A stretch of 64,000 bases of DNA. Source: Malachius bipustulatus. Taxonomy: Eukaryota > Arthropoda > Insecta > Coleoptera > Melyridae. The stretch covers positions 8,038,014 to 8,102,013 of the forward strand of contig OU342638.1 of NCBI GenBank assembly GCA_910589415.1. The letters run 5' to 3'. A model generated the notes under the pieces. The model saw only the letters and a program-made list of their open reading frames with translations. It did not search any database and was not told where the DNA came from. How positions within the stretch are numbered: the stretch's first letter is position 1; each line of letters begins with the position of its first letter. Positions 10,129 through 21,276 of this stretch are shown piece after piece. The translations under genes were made by a program, and so were the position numbers.

Positions 10129-11295
10129 GTGATGAAGTGATGTGCACGCCACCTGAAATCAGCGAAAAAGCCAAAACTGCCACAAATGACCTCTTACCGG
10201 AAAAATCGCGTGAGAGATACGAACTTGTGTTCAAAAGATTCCCGGATTGGAGGCTTAAACATAAAGTAAAATCATTTTCTGAAAACGTAATGCTAGCATA
10301 CTTTGATGAATTGTCAAAGCAAATGAAACCGTCATCACTTTGGGCTATTTATTCGATGTTACGAGCAACCATCAATATTCGACACAACACGAACATTTCA
10401 AGTTACACAAAACTTTTGCCACTATTAAAGAGAAAATCTGATGGTTTCAGAACTAAAAAATCAAAAACGCTCAGTCCAGAAGAAATTAATCAATTTCTGA
10501 AAAACGCGCCAGACACCTAGTATTTATTGTCAAAGGTATTATACCCATCACATTTTTTGTAAACTATAAAAATTCACAATCATGATTATAATAATTATGT
10601 ATTTTATTATAGGTCATTTTAATATTTGGTATTAGTGGAGCCTGCAGGAAGCCGGAACTACGAAACATCAAAATGGAAGACATAGAAGATACTGGAAAAC
10701 TATTGATAATTAAACTCCCAGATTCTAAAACAAAAACCCAACGCAACGTTCATTTATAGTGTCTGAAAAATGGTACGGTATGTGCAAAAAATGCATCAAT
10801 TTACGCCCCTCAGAAGCAGATACTAAACGTCTACCATTTTTTTTAAATTACCAATACAAAAATTGTACCAAGCATTGTGTTGGGATTAATAAATTTGGTA
10901 TGTTACCAAGCAAAATTGCAGAGTGTTTGGGCTTGGCGAATCCAAAACAATGCACTGGCCACTGTTTTAGGAGCTCGTCAGCCACCATTCTTGTAGATGC
11001 TGGAGGTGATTCGCTAGCGCTGAAGAGGCACGGTGGTTGGCGTTCATCGTCAGTGGCTGAAAGCTACGTGGATAATTCTACCAAAAATAAAACTGAAAAT
11101 GCGGTAAAGATTTCAAGTGCTATTTGTGATGGTGAAGCAATATCAAATGAAACCACCGGTAGGAATGTTAATATGGCGTCATCCTCGGGGACCAATATGT
11201 TCCATGACTATCCATTGACAAAATCTTCTGCTACTTCTGTTCTTAATAATGTTACGATGTGTCCCTCTAATACTGCACCGGTTGTTCATACCTAA

Positions 11296-11846
11296 TTGTA
11301 ATGTAACAATTAATAATTATTATCACAAAATATAAATAAACATGCTTTTCACTTTGTTTAATAAGTTTTTGCACCCATTTTGATAATTTAAGTGTGGTCT
11401 TCGATAAAGTATAGTACGCAACTTGAATTGTAAGGCAATTACGCACTCCTAGAATTACGCACGCCGCGTTGCGGCTCGTGCGTAACTCGTTCTAGTCGTG
11501 CGTAAAATGCTTCTCACAATTCTTGTTACGTAATATACTATTATATTACAAAGGGGATGTTTAACCCCTGCTAGTGTTTCATGTAAGTAATTTTTAGATC
11601 CTCTTTTTCTCTCATTTAAGACTGATTGTTTTTGTCTATCATTTTAGTGCCTGATGAAGAAAAGAAATAAAACTTTCGAAAGCTCGCAAATAGAAACCGT
11701 CATTTAATTATTTTTGCAACCCTGATGACTGCGTTCCCAATATAACTAGTACTATGATAGATAGGTATTAGGTATATGTATAAAGAAAAAGTGTACCTAT
11801 CAATTGGAAAAATAAAATAATATCTAAAAAAATCTGACTTCTAAAT
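11296..11846. other. No gene; cgtgcgtaa motifs and AT-rich spacer
   Basis: Several tgcgtaa/ttacgca motifs at 11420-11510, then AT-rich sequence. The stretch at 11650-11690 (cctgatgaag ... cgaaagctcg) resembles terminal sequence of Penelope-like elements in feel only. I see no coding region. Confidence 0.4.
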
Positions 11847-12015
11847 TTAAGAAGTGTCCTCTTTTGTCGTCGTGTCATTTTTCAGTCTTGCTTTAACTTT
11901 ATTAAGCTCGGACAGCTGTTGTTGTAGTCGCTCTTTTCCCTTCTTGTGCATTGTCTCGAGCATTAGAAGTTTCCAAAGGAAAGAACCAATGGTAGTAAAT
12001 GAATCGGCGCATATC
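11847..12015 (-). pseudogene. Unrecognised minus-strand C-terminus split by the large hAT
   Basis: A minus-strand reading frame ends at 11847 with a Lys/Gln-rich, coiled-coil-like tail (MLETMHKKGKERLQQQLSEL). Removing the 9.1-kb hAT and one 8-bp repeat lets the frame continue on the far side, through 21143 to about 21210. The gene could belong to the adjacent Harbinger locus. I do not recognise it. Confidence 0.35.
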
Positions 12016-12023
12016 GGCGTAGC
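12016..12023 (+). repeat. 8-bp target-site duplication, left (ggcgtagc)
   Basis: ggcgtagc lies here and at 21143-21150, directly outside the 14-bp inverted repeats of the large hAT-type element. Confidence 0.92.
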
Positions 12024-12033
12024 TAGGGGTCGC

Positions 12034-12270
12034 CAAGACAAGAATTCTTTTTTTGATAACAACTTCTTGTCTTGTCTTGAGAAAAAATCAAGAAATTAAA
12101 AAAAAATCTTGTCTTGACGTTTTCTTAACAATTACAATTACAACAATTACAATTACAAATTTCTTTATTGTACTTGAATTACAACAGTCATTGCTCAGTA
12201 AAATAGCGTCATTACATCTTATATCTTGTCTTGATTCAAGAAATTTCAAGATCTTGAAATTTCTTGAATG
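12034..12270. repeat. Subterminal caaga/tcttg cluster, left end of the large hAT
   Basis: Repeated caagacaag, cttgtcttgtcttg, tcttgtcttgac, then a palindromic stretch around 12236-12270 (caagaaatttcaag / cttgaaatttcttg). The same words recur at 20975-21130. Subterminal repeats of this kind are typical transposase-binding sites. Confidence 0.7.
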
Positions 12271-12299
12271 TTTGAAATCAACCGGTGATTCCTAGGTGA

Positions 12300-13124
12300 A
12301 CTTTTTATTGCGTTTCGTGCTAACACAGCAATCTGGTGGCTTCCCGCCCCGATCTTAATTTTATTCTGATGAACGCAAATGACGTCGCGCAAATGCACGC
12401 CTTATCCCGTTGAGTTAAGTAATGTTATGATTATTGATTTAGATATTACTTACCTATTTAAGAAAGCTAATAACGATGATAACTCAGAATCTTGGAAGTG
12501 TGAAATTGAAAAATACTTAAACAGCCTAGGGCAGAACATTCTGAGAATATACTTTGTAACGTCCTTTTTTTAAGGAATGTTACTTTTATTTGCCTTCAGA
12601 TAGTCGGGATGGACGGACACATACATGAAAAGAATCACAACAATGTGCTAAATGAAATCAATTTATTTATTTAATTTAATAAATCAAAACATCGTGAACC
12701 GATTATATATTCTTGGTTTTCTGGCTGGCGTCGAGTTCACCTATCGCAAGGGGTGTCTGGGTCAAGGTCATTGCTCCAGCTGGTCGCCTGCCGTCAGATT
12801 GCTACAAAAACACACAAAAATACAAGATTAAATGCACCTACCGGTGGAACGTCTGTAGCACGGGAGCGAGAGAGATATAATAACACCTCGGTTGGTGTCG
12901 ATTCAGATAAGGGTTTTTACCAACAGAAGATTTCTCGATGCCGTAATTCTTGAATAAAAACTGGTATTTTATCAAGGCGGCAATAATTTGAAAATGAAAT
13001 AAAAATGAGTTTGATTTTATTTTGTGGTAAATTTAATATAATAATTTCTGATTGAAATAGTAACGCTTTATGGCGTTTTAATGACTTAAAATTTATTAAC
13101 TTACGAAAATAATACAATTTATAT
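12300..13124. other. Interior of hAT element, no supported gene
   Basis: Only short ORFs. The longest (12379-12573, 64 codons, SWKCEIEKYLNSLGQ) has no motif I recognise. The rest is AT-rich. Confidence 0.4.
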
Positions 13125-14956
13125 TGAAAATTTCACGCCATCAATTTTCAGCCAATAAAGTACGAGCATTGCTTACCGTTGCCATGGTTATTTGTGTATT
13201 ATATCGGAAATTTTCTCCTGCAGGGGTAAGCTGGAGAGTATTATAGTGGAAATTTTTTTGACGTTTAATAGTGACAAACTGGATCTTTATAAATGTCAAC
13301 TGTTGACTGTTAGTTGCTGTTATTGATAGTAATCAACCAATGCGTTTTGTTAAAGTTTCTATTATAATTTAATATTAAAGTGATGTTTTCGCGTATTACC
13401 ACGTATGAAATCACGGATTCACTATCGAAAAAATGATCTGAAGAAACCTAATTTACCTAATTTAGTAATTCTATGTGAAATAGGTAGGTACTTACATAAT
13501 TTTTCGGATTAACTCACGGCGAATTCATGGGGGTTCGACCACTTTATCTTTATAATTAATTGTATGGCACTTTTTGTTGGTAGAATCCATCTGCTGAGCA
13601 ATCCTTGCGCTTTGGAAAGAATGGCATCTAATCAATACTAATCATAATTACTATTGTACCGCAATTGTCGACTTATCATTATCAAAAACCACACTCGGCT
13701 GGTGAAGTTTAGAAACTAAAATTTGTGTTTGACAGGGCTAATAATGGCGGCGCAGTTATTAAACGTCAGTTTGGCGTTGTCACGTGATTATGTTACGCCG
13801 CCATGTCATATTTTTATTTAACAATTAAATTGTAATTTTTCTATTCAAAACTAATTTTGTTGTGAAATTTTCTTTCCAAATACCACTCGAAATCAAATTA
13901 TACCAGGAAATTTTGTTCTCGCTTACGAATATTTTAAGAAAATTATCCCTCGCCTTCGGCTCGCGATAATTTTCAAAATATTCGTGAGCTCGAAAAAATT
14001 TCCGGAAATAATTTGACCTCTAGTGGTATTACATGTGAAAATTTCACGCCATCAATTTTCAGCCAATAAAGTACGAGCATTGCTTACCGTTGCCATGGTT
14101 ATTTGTGTATTATATCGGAAATTTTCTCCTCCAGGGGTAAGCTGGAGAGTATTATAGTGGAAATTTTTTGACGTTTAAAAGTGACAACTAGGAACTTTAT
14201 AAACGTCAACTGTTGACTGTTGCTGTTATTAATATTAATCAACCAATGCGTTTTGTTAAAGTTTCTATTATAATTTAATATTAAAGTGATGTTTTCGCGT
14301 ATTACCACGTATGAAATCACGGATTCACTATCGAAAAAATGATCTGAAGAAACCTAATTTACCTAATTTAGTAATTCTATTTGAAATAGGTAGGTACTTA
14401 CATAATTTTTCGGATTAACTCACGGCGAATTCATGGGGGTTCGACCACTTTATCTTTATAATTAATTGTATGGCACTTTTTGTTGGCAGAATCCATCTGC
14501 TGAGCAAATCCTTGCGCTTTGGAAAGAATGGCATCTAATCAATACTAATCATAATTACTATTATACCGCAATTGTCGAGTTATCATTATCAAAAACCACA
14601 CTCGGCTGGTGAAGTTTAGGAACTAAAATTTGTGTTTGACAGCGCTAATAATGGCGGCGCAGTTATTAAACCGTTAGTTTGGCGTTGTCACGTGATTATG
14701 TTACGCCGCCATGTCATATTTTTATTTTACAATTTAACAATTAAATTGTAATTTTTCTATTCAAAACTAATTTTGTTGTGAAATTTTCTTTCCAAATACC
14801 ACTCGAAATCAAATTATACCAGGAAATTTTGTTCTCGCTTACGAATATTTTAAGAAAATTATCCCTCGCCTTCGGCTCGCGATAATTTTCAAAATATTCG
14901 TGAGCTCGAAAAAATTTCCGGAAATAATTTGACCTCTAGTGGTATTACATGTGAAA
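13125..14956 (+). repeat. Tandem direct duplication, 2 x ~911 bp
   Basis: Copy 1 13125-14035 and copy 2 14036-about 14956 are nearly identical (a few substitutions and small indels). Each copy contains an inverted repeat near its right end: taccactcgaaatcaaatta at about 13880 against taatttgacctctagtggta near 14010. No coding potential. Copy 2 is followed by a few bases of a third copy, then divergence. Confidence 0.93.
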
Positions 14957-16507
14957 ATATAAATTTTATTAATTTTGAGTAAGTATCTGGAAACTACCGC
15001 CGCTAAAATGTCTGTCGGTCGGTCTGTTGTTCTGTGACTTTTCTAGGAAACACTCTACAGCCGCCGGTTTTCATCTGGGAAAAATAAAATTTGGCTCGAT
15101 CGAAGAGGCGCACGGTCCCGCGATGCCTATTGAAAATGAGCGGGATCCGTTACCGGGAAGTGTCTTTTTTTCGGGAATTTCGGTTTTTTTCGGGAATCGC
15201 CTAGGAAACACTCTAAGTGTCCGAAAGTTGCACCGATCGGGATGAAACTCGGTAGGCACGAAGCTCCGGACCCCCGAATACGACCTATTGAAAATGGGCC
15301 GGATCCGAGAATTTTAAGGCCCCCTTTCAGGGCCGTACTTTGTTTTGCAACGTCCCGACATAAGGATTTGTTTCTCGGTAACGGTACATCGCGGACGGAT
15401 TCTGCTAGTACAGTTACTTGGGGAAAGAACGGACGTACAAACTTTGTAGAGATCGTTTTTCGAAAAAATAATTAGGCGAGCGGTAATCGGCCCTCAAAGA
15501 ATGGAATATACTCTTTTCGCATGATTTTTCGATTTTTTCGAATTTTTTTCAAAATTTATTCGACCGATCGGGAAAATAACAAAACGGTGAGATAGAGCCG
15601 TTTGTTGCCTACAAAAAAGATAATCTTGATTTTTACGTGAAAAATCGGCATAAACGACTTATTCGAAAAAACAAAAAATCTGTCGTTTTTGCTAAAAATA
15701 ACAAAAAAAATTTTTTTTCGAAAACGGTGCATCCTAGCGAAAAATCAAATCAGATCTTTTTTGAATAGTTTTTTAAATGCTAATTTACTATACGAAACAA
15801 TTTCCCGAAAAATTCCCGATTTAAGAGCGGGAATCGTTTCTTTAAAACAACAACTGATCAAAAGCTACTCTTTAACGCATGCTTTCGAATTTTTTTCGAA
15901 AACTTGTCGACCGATCGAAAAAATAACAAAGCTCTATGATAGAGACGTCCTTTATCTACAAAAAAGATAGATATAGTTTTTTTCCTTAACCGTTGGAAAA
16001 ACTGTCAAAATTCGGAAAAACTTCGGCAGGACATTGAGACGGTTCGGACGTGTTTAGAATATATCTCCCTCCATCGATGACATAGTTCAACGTATGTAAA
16101 AATTTTTTTCTTCAACACATAATTTGAAGTCTCGGCTTTATTTCATCTCGATTATGTATGTACTTTAAACTAAAAATAAAAAAGTTTTTCGCTGCTCGAA
16201 AATTAGCTTACACTTTTATTTTTATTAAGAAATCGATAAATTAATCCTTTTTTATTTTTTTTGTCTTCTTCTTTATGCACGATTGGGAAAATTAGAAGGA
16301 CAGTCGCGACGAAAATTAATTAACGTAAATGTATGTGAAAAAATTATCCAAATTGGTCATTTAATAAGGAAGATATGAATATTTTCAGAAATCAATAATA
16401 AGTTCCCGACAATGCCGGCGACGGCTCGTGTCTTCTTGACCCGTCGAAGCCGGGCTCGTTAGCTGATCGTCCCCGCTATTATTATTATTAGGTCCGATAG
16501 GTATAGG
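14957..16507. other. Non-coding region with diverged internal repeats
   Basis: No gene. Repeated words include aggaaacactcta (15048, 15202), cctattgaaaatg with a following ggatccg (15126, 15286), and cgaccgatcg ... aataacaaa ... ctacaaaaaagata (15560-15620 and 15908-15968). It looks like an old tandem or satellite-like sequence. Confidence 0.55.
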
Positions 16508-16509
16508 TA

Positions 16510-17803
16510 CGAGGGTGGTTTGATAAGTAACTTGGTTTGATATGAATGAAAACAATTTGAGTTTTGTAATGGCCTTTATTTTTCAACACAATCCCCTCGA
16601 AGTTCTACGCACTACCCCAACGCTTCTCCAGCTTCGCGGTTCCTTCGTGGAAATGTGTTTCTTCAAGGCTTGCAAGATACTCATTTACTTCCTCTATGAC
16701 TCCTTCTGTTGATTCAAATTTTCGTCCCACCAGGAAAGTTTTGCGTTTTGGGAACATATGAAAGTCCGAGGGAGCTAAATCTGGCGAATAGGGAGGATGC
16801 GGAACCAATTGGAATCGCAACTCGACCAATTTTTGCTGGACGACACGGCTTGAATGCACTGGCGCGTTGTCATGATGGAACAACATCTTTTTTTTTGGAT
16901 ATTCTCGGACGTTTCTCAGTTATTGCTGCTTTTACTTGGTCCAAAAGTGATGCATAATATTCTCTGGTAATGGTTATTCCCTTTTCTAGGTTATCAATTA
17001 AGAGAATTCTTTTTGCATCCCAAAATACCGACGCCATCACCTTTACAGCGGACGGAACGCATTTGGCCTTTTTCGGAGCCGTTTCGTCATGTGCAATCCA
17101 TTGTCTTGACCGCTGTTTTGTTTCCTGGATATAATGATGTATCCATGTTTCGTTCATTGTCACAAAACGACGCAAAAACTCCATTGGCTTCTTCTTAAAC
17201 AATTGCAAATGTCAGCAGATGTTTGCATGCGAATTCGCTTTTGCTCAGGAGTGAGTAGACGCGGCACCTATCTCGCGCATAATTTTTTCATGTGCAATTC
17301 ATTGTGCAAAATAAAGTAATCTCGCTCAGTTTAGATGCCTGTGGCATTTGCTAACTCGCGCACTTTTACTCTTCTGTCAGCTAAAACCAGATCATGAACT
17401 TTATCGATGATTTCGGGTGTCACAGCTGATTTTGGAGCTCCAGGACGTGTTGCATCCACGATGCTTGTTCTTCCACGCTTGGACTCATTTACCCAAAGTA
17501 GAACGGTTTCATAGGAGGAACATGAGTCACCCAATGTAGGTAAAATCCTCTCATGTATTTCCTTCACTGTTTTCCCTCTCAGAAAAAAGAATTGAATCAC
17601 ACCACGAATTCCAATTTTATCCATTTTTCACTGTTACTCTAACCACTTCCGTTTAAACAACTGCCAAACAATGAATTACTGTCAGAATGACTTGAACCCA
17701 CAGATTATGTATTCATAGGAAGTTAACTTTATGAAAACATATACAGATGACGTTTGCACCATCTACTAGTATACGAACCAAGTTACTTATCAAACCACCC
17801 TCG
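16510..17803 (-). mobile_element. Mariner transposon, 1.29 kb
   Basis: Inverted repeats of about 28 bp (16510-16537 cgagggtggtttgataag..., 17776-17803) are flanked by TA (16508-16509, 17804-17805). The length and D34D transposase are those of mariner. It is inserted inside the large hAT. Confidence 0.95.
16605..17624 (-). pseudogene. Mariner transposase, inactivated
   Basis: The N-terminal helix-turn-helix region (IRGVIQFFFLRGKTVKEIHE) starts at 17624. The catalytic domain has FVTMNETWIHHY, HHDNAPVHSS and YSPDLAPSDF. The second and third Asp are 34 residues apart (D34D), but the first catalytic Asp of the usual DETWI motif is Asn (AAC). There are also at least two in-frame stops and a frameshift between 17330 and 17208. 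It cannot make an active enzyme. Confidence 0.93.
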
Positions 17804-17810
17804 TATGTAT

Positions 17811-18667
17811 ACAGGGTGTCTGCTTAAGGCTGGCCACCGGCTATATCTCGGAAACTAATGGGCCTATAACCTCAAAATAAAAAATTTCCAGACATAAGTG
17901 ATCAAGAGAAATTCAATGAAAATATTTTCAAGATGGCCGCACTTCCGGAAATACCGGAAGTTGACACCTACTTCGTTATTTTAACGGAAACACCCTGTAA
18001 AACTTTATATTTTTTAAATGTCTAAAGAAATCGAATACAGGTGGTTTTCACCATCGGAATTTAGATTGAGCGGTTTATGAGTTATAAACAAGTGAAAATC
18101 GAAAATTTTCAACTTCAAAGCAGTCTAGAACTAGAACGGCTCAAGATATCTAAAAACGGTTTACATGTCCCTATCTTAACTTTTCACATAGTATCCTACT
18201 ACGTGGTTTAAATTTTAATACAGGGTGAACAAAAATCGGATAATTTTCATCACCCTGTATTAAAATTTACTCTACATACTGGGATAAAACGTGAAAAGTT
18301 AGGATAGGGGCATGTAAACCGTTTTTAGATATCTTGAGCCGTTCTAGTTCTACTCTGCTATGAAGTTGAAAATTTTCGATTTTCACTTGTTTATAACTCA
18401 TAAACCGCTCAATTTAAATTCCAATGGTGAAAACCACCTGTATTAGATTTTTTCAGACATTTAAAAAATATAATAATATACAAGGTGTTCCTGTTAAAAT
18501 AACGAAGCAGGTGTCAACTTCCGGTATTTCCGGAAGTGCGGCCATCTTGAAAATATTTTCATTGAATTTCTCGTGATCACTTATGTCTGGAAATTTTTTA
18601 TTTTGAGGTTGTAGGCCCATTAGTTTCCAAGATATAGCCGGTGGCCAGCCTTAAGCAGACACCCTGT
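17811..18667. mobile_element. 857-bp near-perfect palindrome (ACAGGGTG foldback)
   Basis: It begins acagggtgtctgcttaagg and ends with its complement, flanked by tat/ata. The arms of about 400 bp meet at about 18220-18260, where a second inner pair (taatacagggtga ... tcaccctgtatta) flanks a 24-bp spacer. No coding sequence. It lies directly beside the mariner. Confidence 0.9.
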
Positions 18668-20560
18668 ATAATAAATGCGCGGTTACTGTTCGGGCAATGG
18701 CTTAATTTCTGTTTTTTCTTATGCATTTTGTAAATAATTGTTTTTACCATTAATTGCGATGTACTATTATTAGTCTTTCACTAATAATTTGGAGTGATTA
18801 TTATTTTTAAAATTTGAAAAATGGGCCCTGAAAAATAGATTAAATAACGTAATGTGATATTACGTATGCGGAAATTCCGTAAACGCGACCGAAGGAAATA
18901 ATTTTTTCCGATTCGAAGAATCAAGATGGCGACCATTTTGTAATTTTAACGTAACGAAGAGACTCCCGGCCACTACACCCCGGTAAAATATTTTCAAGAA
19001 ACCAATTCAACTGTCATTTTTGAAACGTCAAAATCGAAAAGTTGAAAAAAATATAAAATCGGAGAATCAAGATGGCGGCCAGATTTTGGTATCGTCGTAA
19101 AGATGAAATGTGCAGCAATAACATATCGGTGCAAGAGCTATTATATATATAATATAACCGCCAACTTTGTTTGAACGATTTTAATAAAATGGCGTGCGAT
19201 TCGGCCAAAGTCGGTTGGAAGCGAAAATTTTCAATGGTCTTTCGCACATTTTTCGATGTAAATCTGTTCGCGGTGATCCAAATAAGATCACGGAGGTACT
19301 CGCGTGTGGCTAAGAAAAGGGTCACGTTCCCCACCCTCGACTCAAACTAACACGAAAGTAACTTTTTACGCGAATCTATAACTTCCACGCGAATTTTCGT
19401 AAGTTCACATATTGGTCCTTCAGGAGCGATATAGAAAAAATAGTCACAAAAAAGGAGGTGGCAGGCGTTAACTTTGACGGGGAATCTACTGCTTTCAGGG
19501 CCGTACTGATATAGAAAAACTGCAATTAAAAAAAAACAACTGATGACAAATTTCAACTTTGAGTGGGATCTACTGACACTACGGGCCGAAGGCCCGCCAT
19601 GGAGGGCCGAAGGCCCGACGCCGCCGGCAGGCCAAGATTTTCCTTACGAAAAGTGCAGCGATTTTCGTAAGGAAAATCTTGTTATCTTTATTAAAAATGA
19701 AATTAAAAATGAAATTATTTACAAATCGAATAAACTACATGGGAATAAAGTCTCTGCTATCGCATAAATGATCAACTTTCAATTATACGATATACGGAAG
19801 ATTAAATTTACGTCTAGCCGACTAGATCTTCCATGTGCAACTTACGTAGAAGATCTTGATCGGTGACTTGGCGCTAAAGCAATATTCTAGCGTCTAGGGA
19901 AAAGAGTTGACACCGCTCCGGAACAATTAAATCAGGGCAGGGCAACATGCTACCACTGATTTGCGTTCGATAGCCCGGAGGGCGCGCTCTGGTGAACCAC
20001 CTGGAGGAAGGTCAACTTCCTAGCTCCAGCGTGAACTTGGATGAATTTCGCGCAACGTGCGAGATTCGGGATTGGATCAAAAGTACATAAGTGGAGGAGC
20101 AACTTTCCAACACTTCGTTCCTTTTGGAGGAGTCGGAGAGCTAGCAGAATATCAAAGGTCAACTTCCTAAGACGTCTGTATTCGCTCTCCCCGATTCATC
20201 TTCGTCCGCTGCTTATATAGCCGGTTTTCGCGTAAACAACGCCGTGTTATCGGGCGCGTCCCTTTTTTTGCCGTTTGCTTCTTCATGACAATAACAACAT
20301 TCCTTTATTTGATTTGAAATATTACAAATTTTACCAGTGACGCTAGTTTCCGACCGTAAACAACGCCGTCTTATCTCTTCAGTTGGCTTGGCTTCGGTTT
20401 GTTATCGGTTACTACCGTCTTTTTGAATATTAATATTAGACATTTTATAAAATATAAAAGAATCGAATTTTGTATTTAAAAATTAAAAATAAATTTATTA
20501 TTTATTAAATTGATTGTTTGATTCGACGTTGCGGCGTCGTGACGCTCGACGTAACGTCAC
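18668..20560. other. No gene; one strong hairpin and G+C-rich repeats
   Basis: Short ORFs only. Two copies of agggccgaaggcccg (19577-19620) precede a perfect hairpin at 19634-19680. 19820-20240 is less AT-rich with ggtcaacttcctag motifs but has no recognisable gene. Confidence 0.4.
19634..19680. repeat. Perfect 19-bp-arm hairpin
   Basis: Arms 19634-19652 (aagattttccttacgaaaa) and 19662-19680 are exact complements around a 9-base loop. Confidence 0.85.
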
Positions 20561-20565
20561 AACTT

Positions 20566-20744
20566 GATTGGTAGAGAAGACACGAAAATGTCTACCCGTC
20601 CTTATCAAAAATTGCCAAGGGTTTTCTCGGAACGCCAGCAACATCTGTACCTTCGGAAAGGCTTTTTTCAAGAGCAGCTTTGACAATAACAAAGCCAAGA
20701 AACCTGCTAGGCGTTGACTCCATAAGAAGTCTGATGTGCCCTTA
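20566..20744 (+). pseudogene. hAT transposase C-terminal dimerisation remnant
   Basis: The plus-strand frame reads YPSLSKIAKGFLG then TPATSVPSERLFSRAALTIT and KPRNLLGVDSIRSLMCP, ending at TAA 20742-20744. The SVPSER(L/V)FS core is the signature of the hAT C-terminal dimerisation region. An upstream stop interrupts the preceding Trp-containing part. The DDE core is not found. Confidence 0.88.
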
Positions 20745-20974
20745 ATTTATTGCTTATGAATTCTGATCTAAAAATGAGTTAAATTTGATATTCAAAATCT
20801 AGTTTGCAGCTTTAGTTTCAACAGGATTTTCATTTATTTATTTATTTTTTATTTACATTTTTGTGAATCGTTCTAGCAAAAAAAAATTATGTTCAAGAAA
20901 TTAAAATATGTTATGTTCTGTTAAAATATTGATATTTTCCACAAATAAATACGTTTTAGCGTTTCCATTGTTGG

Positions 20975-21130
20975 TCAAGAAATATCAAGATTTCTTGTTT
21001 TCTTGACAAGAAATCTTGGTATTGACATAAAATGTCTTGTCCTGTCTTGAAATCTAAAATTACTTCTTGTCTTGATCTTGTCTTGAAATCAAGACAAGAT
21101 CAAGACAAGGTCTTGAAATTTTCAAGAACT
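20975..21130. repeat. Subterminal caaga/tcttg cluster, right end of the large hAT
   Basis: Dense cttgtcttg, caagacaag, tcttgacaagaa motifs matching the left-end cluster, including a palindrome around 21075-21110. Confidence 0.7.
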
Positions 21131-21142
21131 TGGCGACCCCTA

Positions 21143-21150
21143 GGCGTAGC
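21143..21150 (+). repeat. 8-bp target-site duplication, right (ggcgtagc)
   Basis: Matches 12016-12023. Confidence 0.92.
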
Positions 21151-21276
21151 AGTGTCAAAAATGTGCGAGTTGTTGCTTGCTGCATGCCACGCTACTGCAT
21201 CAAAATAGAACAGGTTCTACTTTTTGCCACGTGCCATTAGCTTGTACCTATTATTTTAATAATAAAAGTTTGCAAA

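Larger units (their letters stand above)
8165..11295 (+). pseudogene. Crypton-like tyrosine recombinase gene, broken
   Basis: The gene reads 8165-8185, then (after removing a transposon) 10137-10535, a 77-bp GT-AG intron 10536-10612, and 10613-11295. Exon 1 gives the N-terminal core-binding region (VKSFSENVMLAYFDELSKQ). Exon 2 gives the catalytic domain with Arg in GISGACRKPEL, the H-x-x-R of TGHCFRSSS, HGGW and Tyr in ESYVDNS. Such proteins form the CryptonI-like family that is abundant in insects. Three lesions inactivate this copy: the hAT-type insertion after codon 7, an in-frame TAG at 10518 and a one-base frameshift near 10745. The catalytic residues remain, so inactivation may be recent. 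Confidence 0.85.
12024..21142. mobile_element. Large hAT-type element, 9.1 kb, composite
   Basis: The termini are taggggtcgccaag and its inverse, flanked by an exact 8-bp duplication. Both ends carry clusters of tcttg/caaga motifs. Near the right end, 20566-20744 encodes a hAT dimerisation remnant. Most of the interior is unrelated insertion: a 911-bp tandem duplication, a GC-richer repeat region, a mariner and a foldback. It is therefore an old hAT frame filled by later insertions. Confidence 0.85.

Noticed and set aside
11640..11710. cctgatgaag ... cgaaagc, hammerhead-like core
   Set aside because: The two core boxes are present in order, but stem I does not pair and stem III has no proper hairpin before a cleavage triplet.
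15027..15970. Several 60-90-codon plus-strand ORFs
   Set aside because: They fall in a diverged internal-repeat region, show no motif and overlap ORFs on the other strand.
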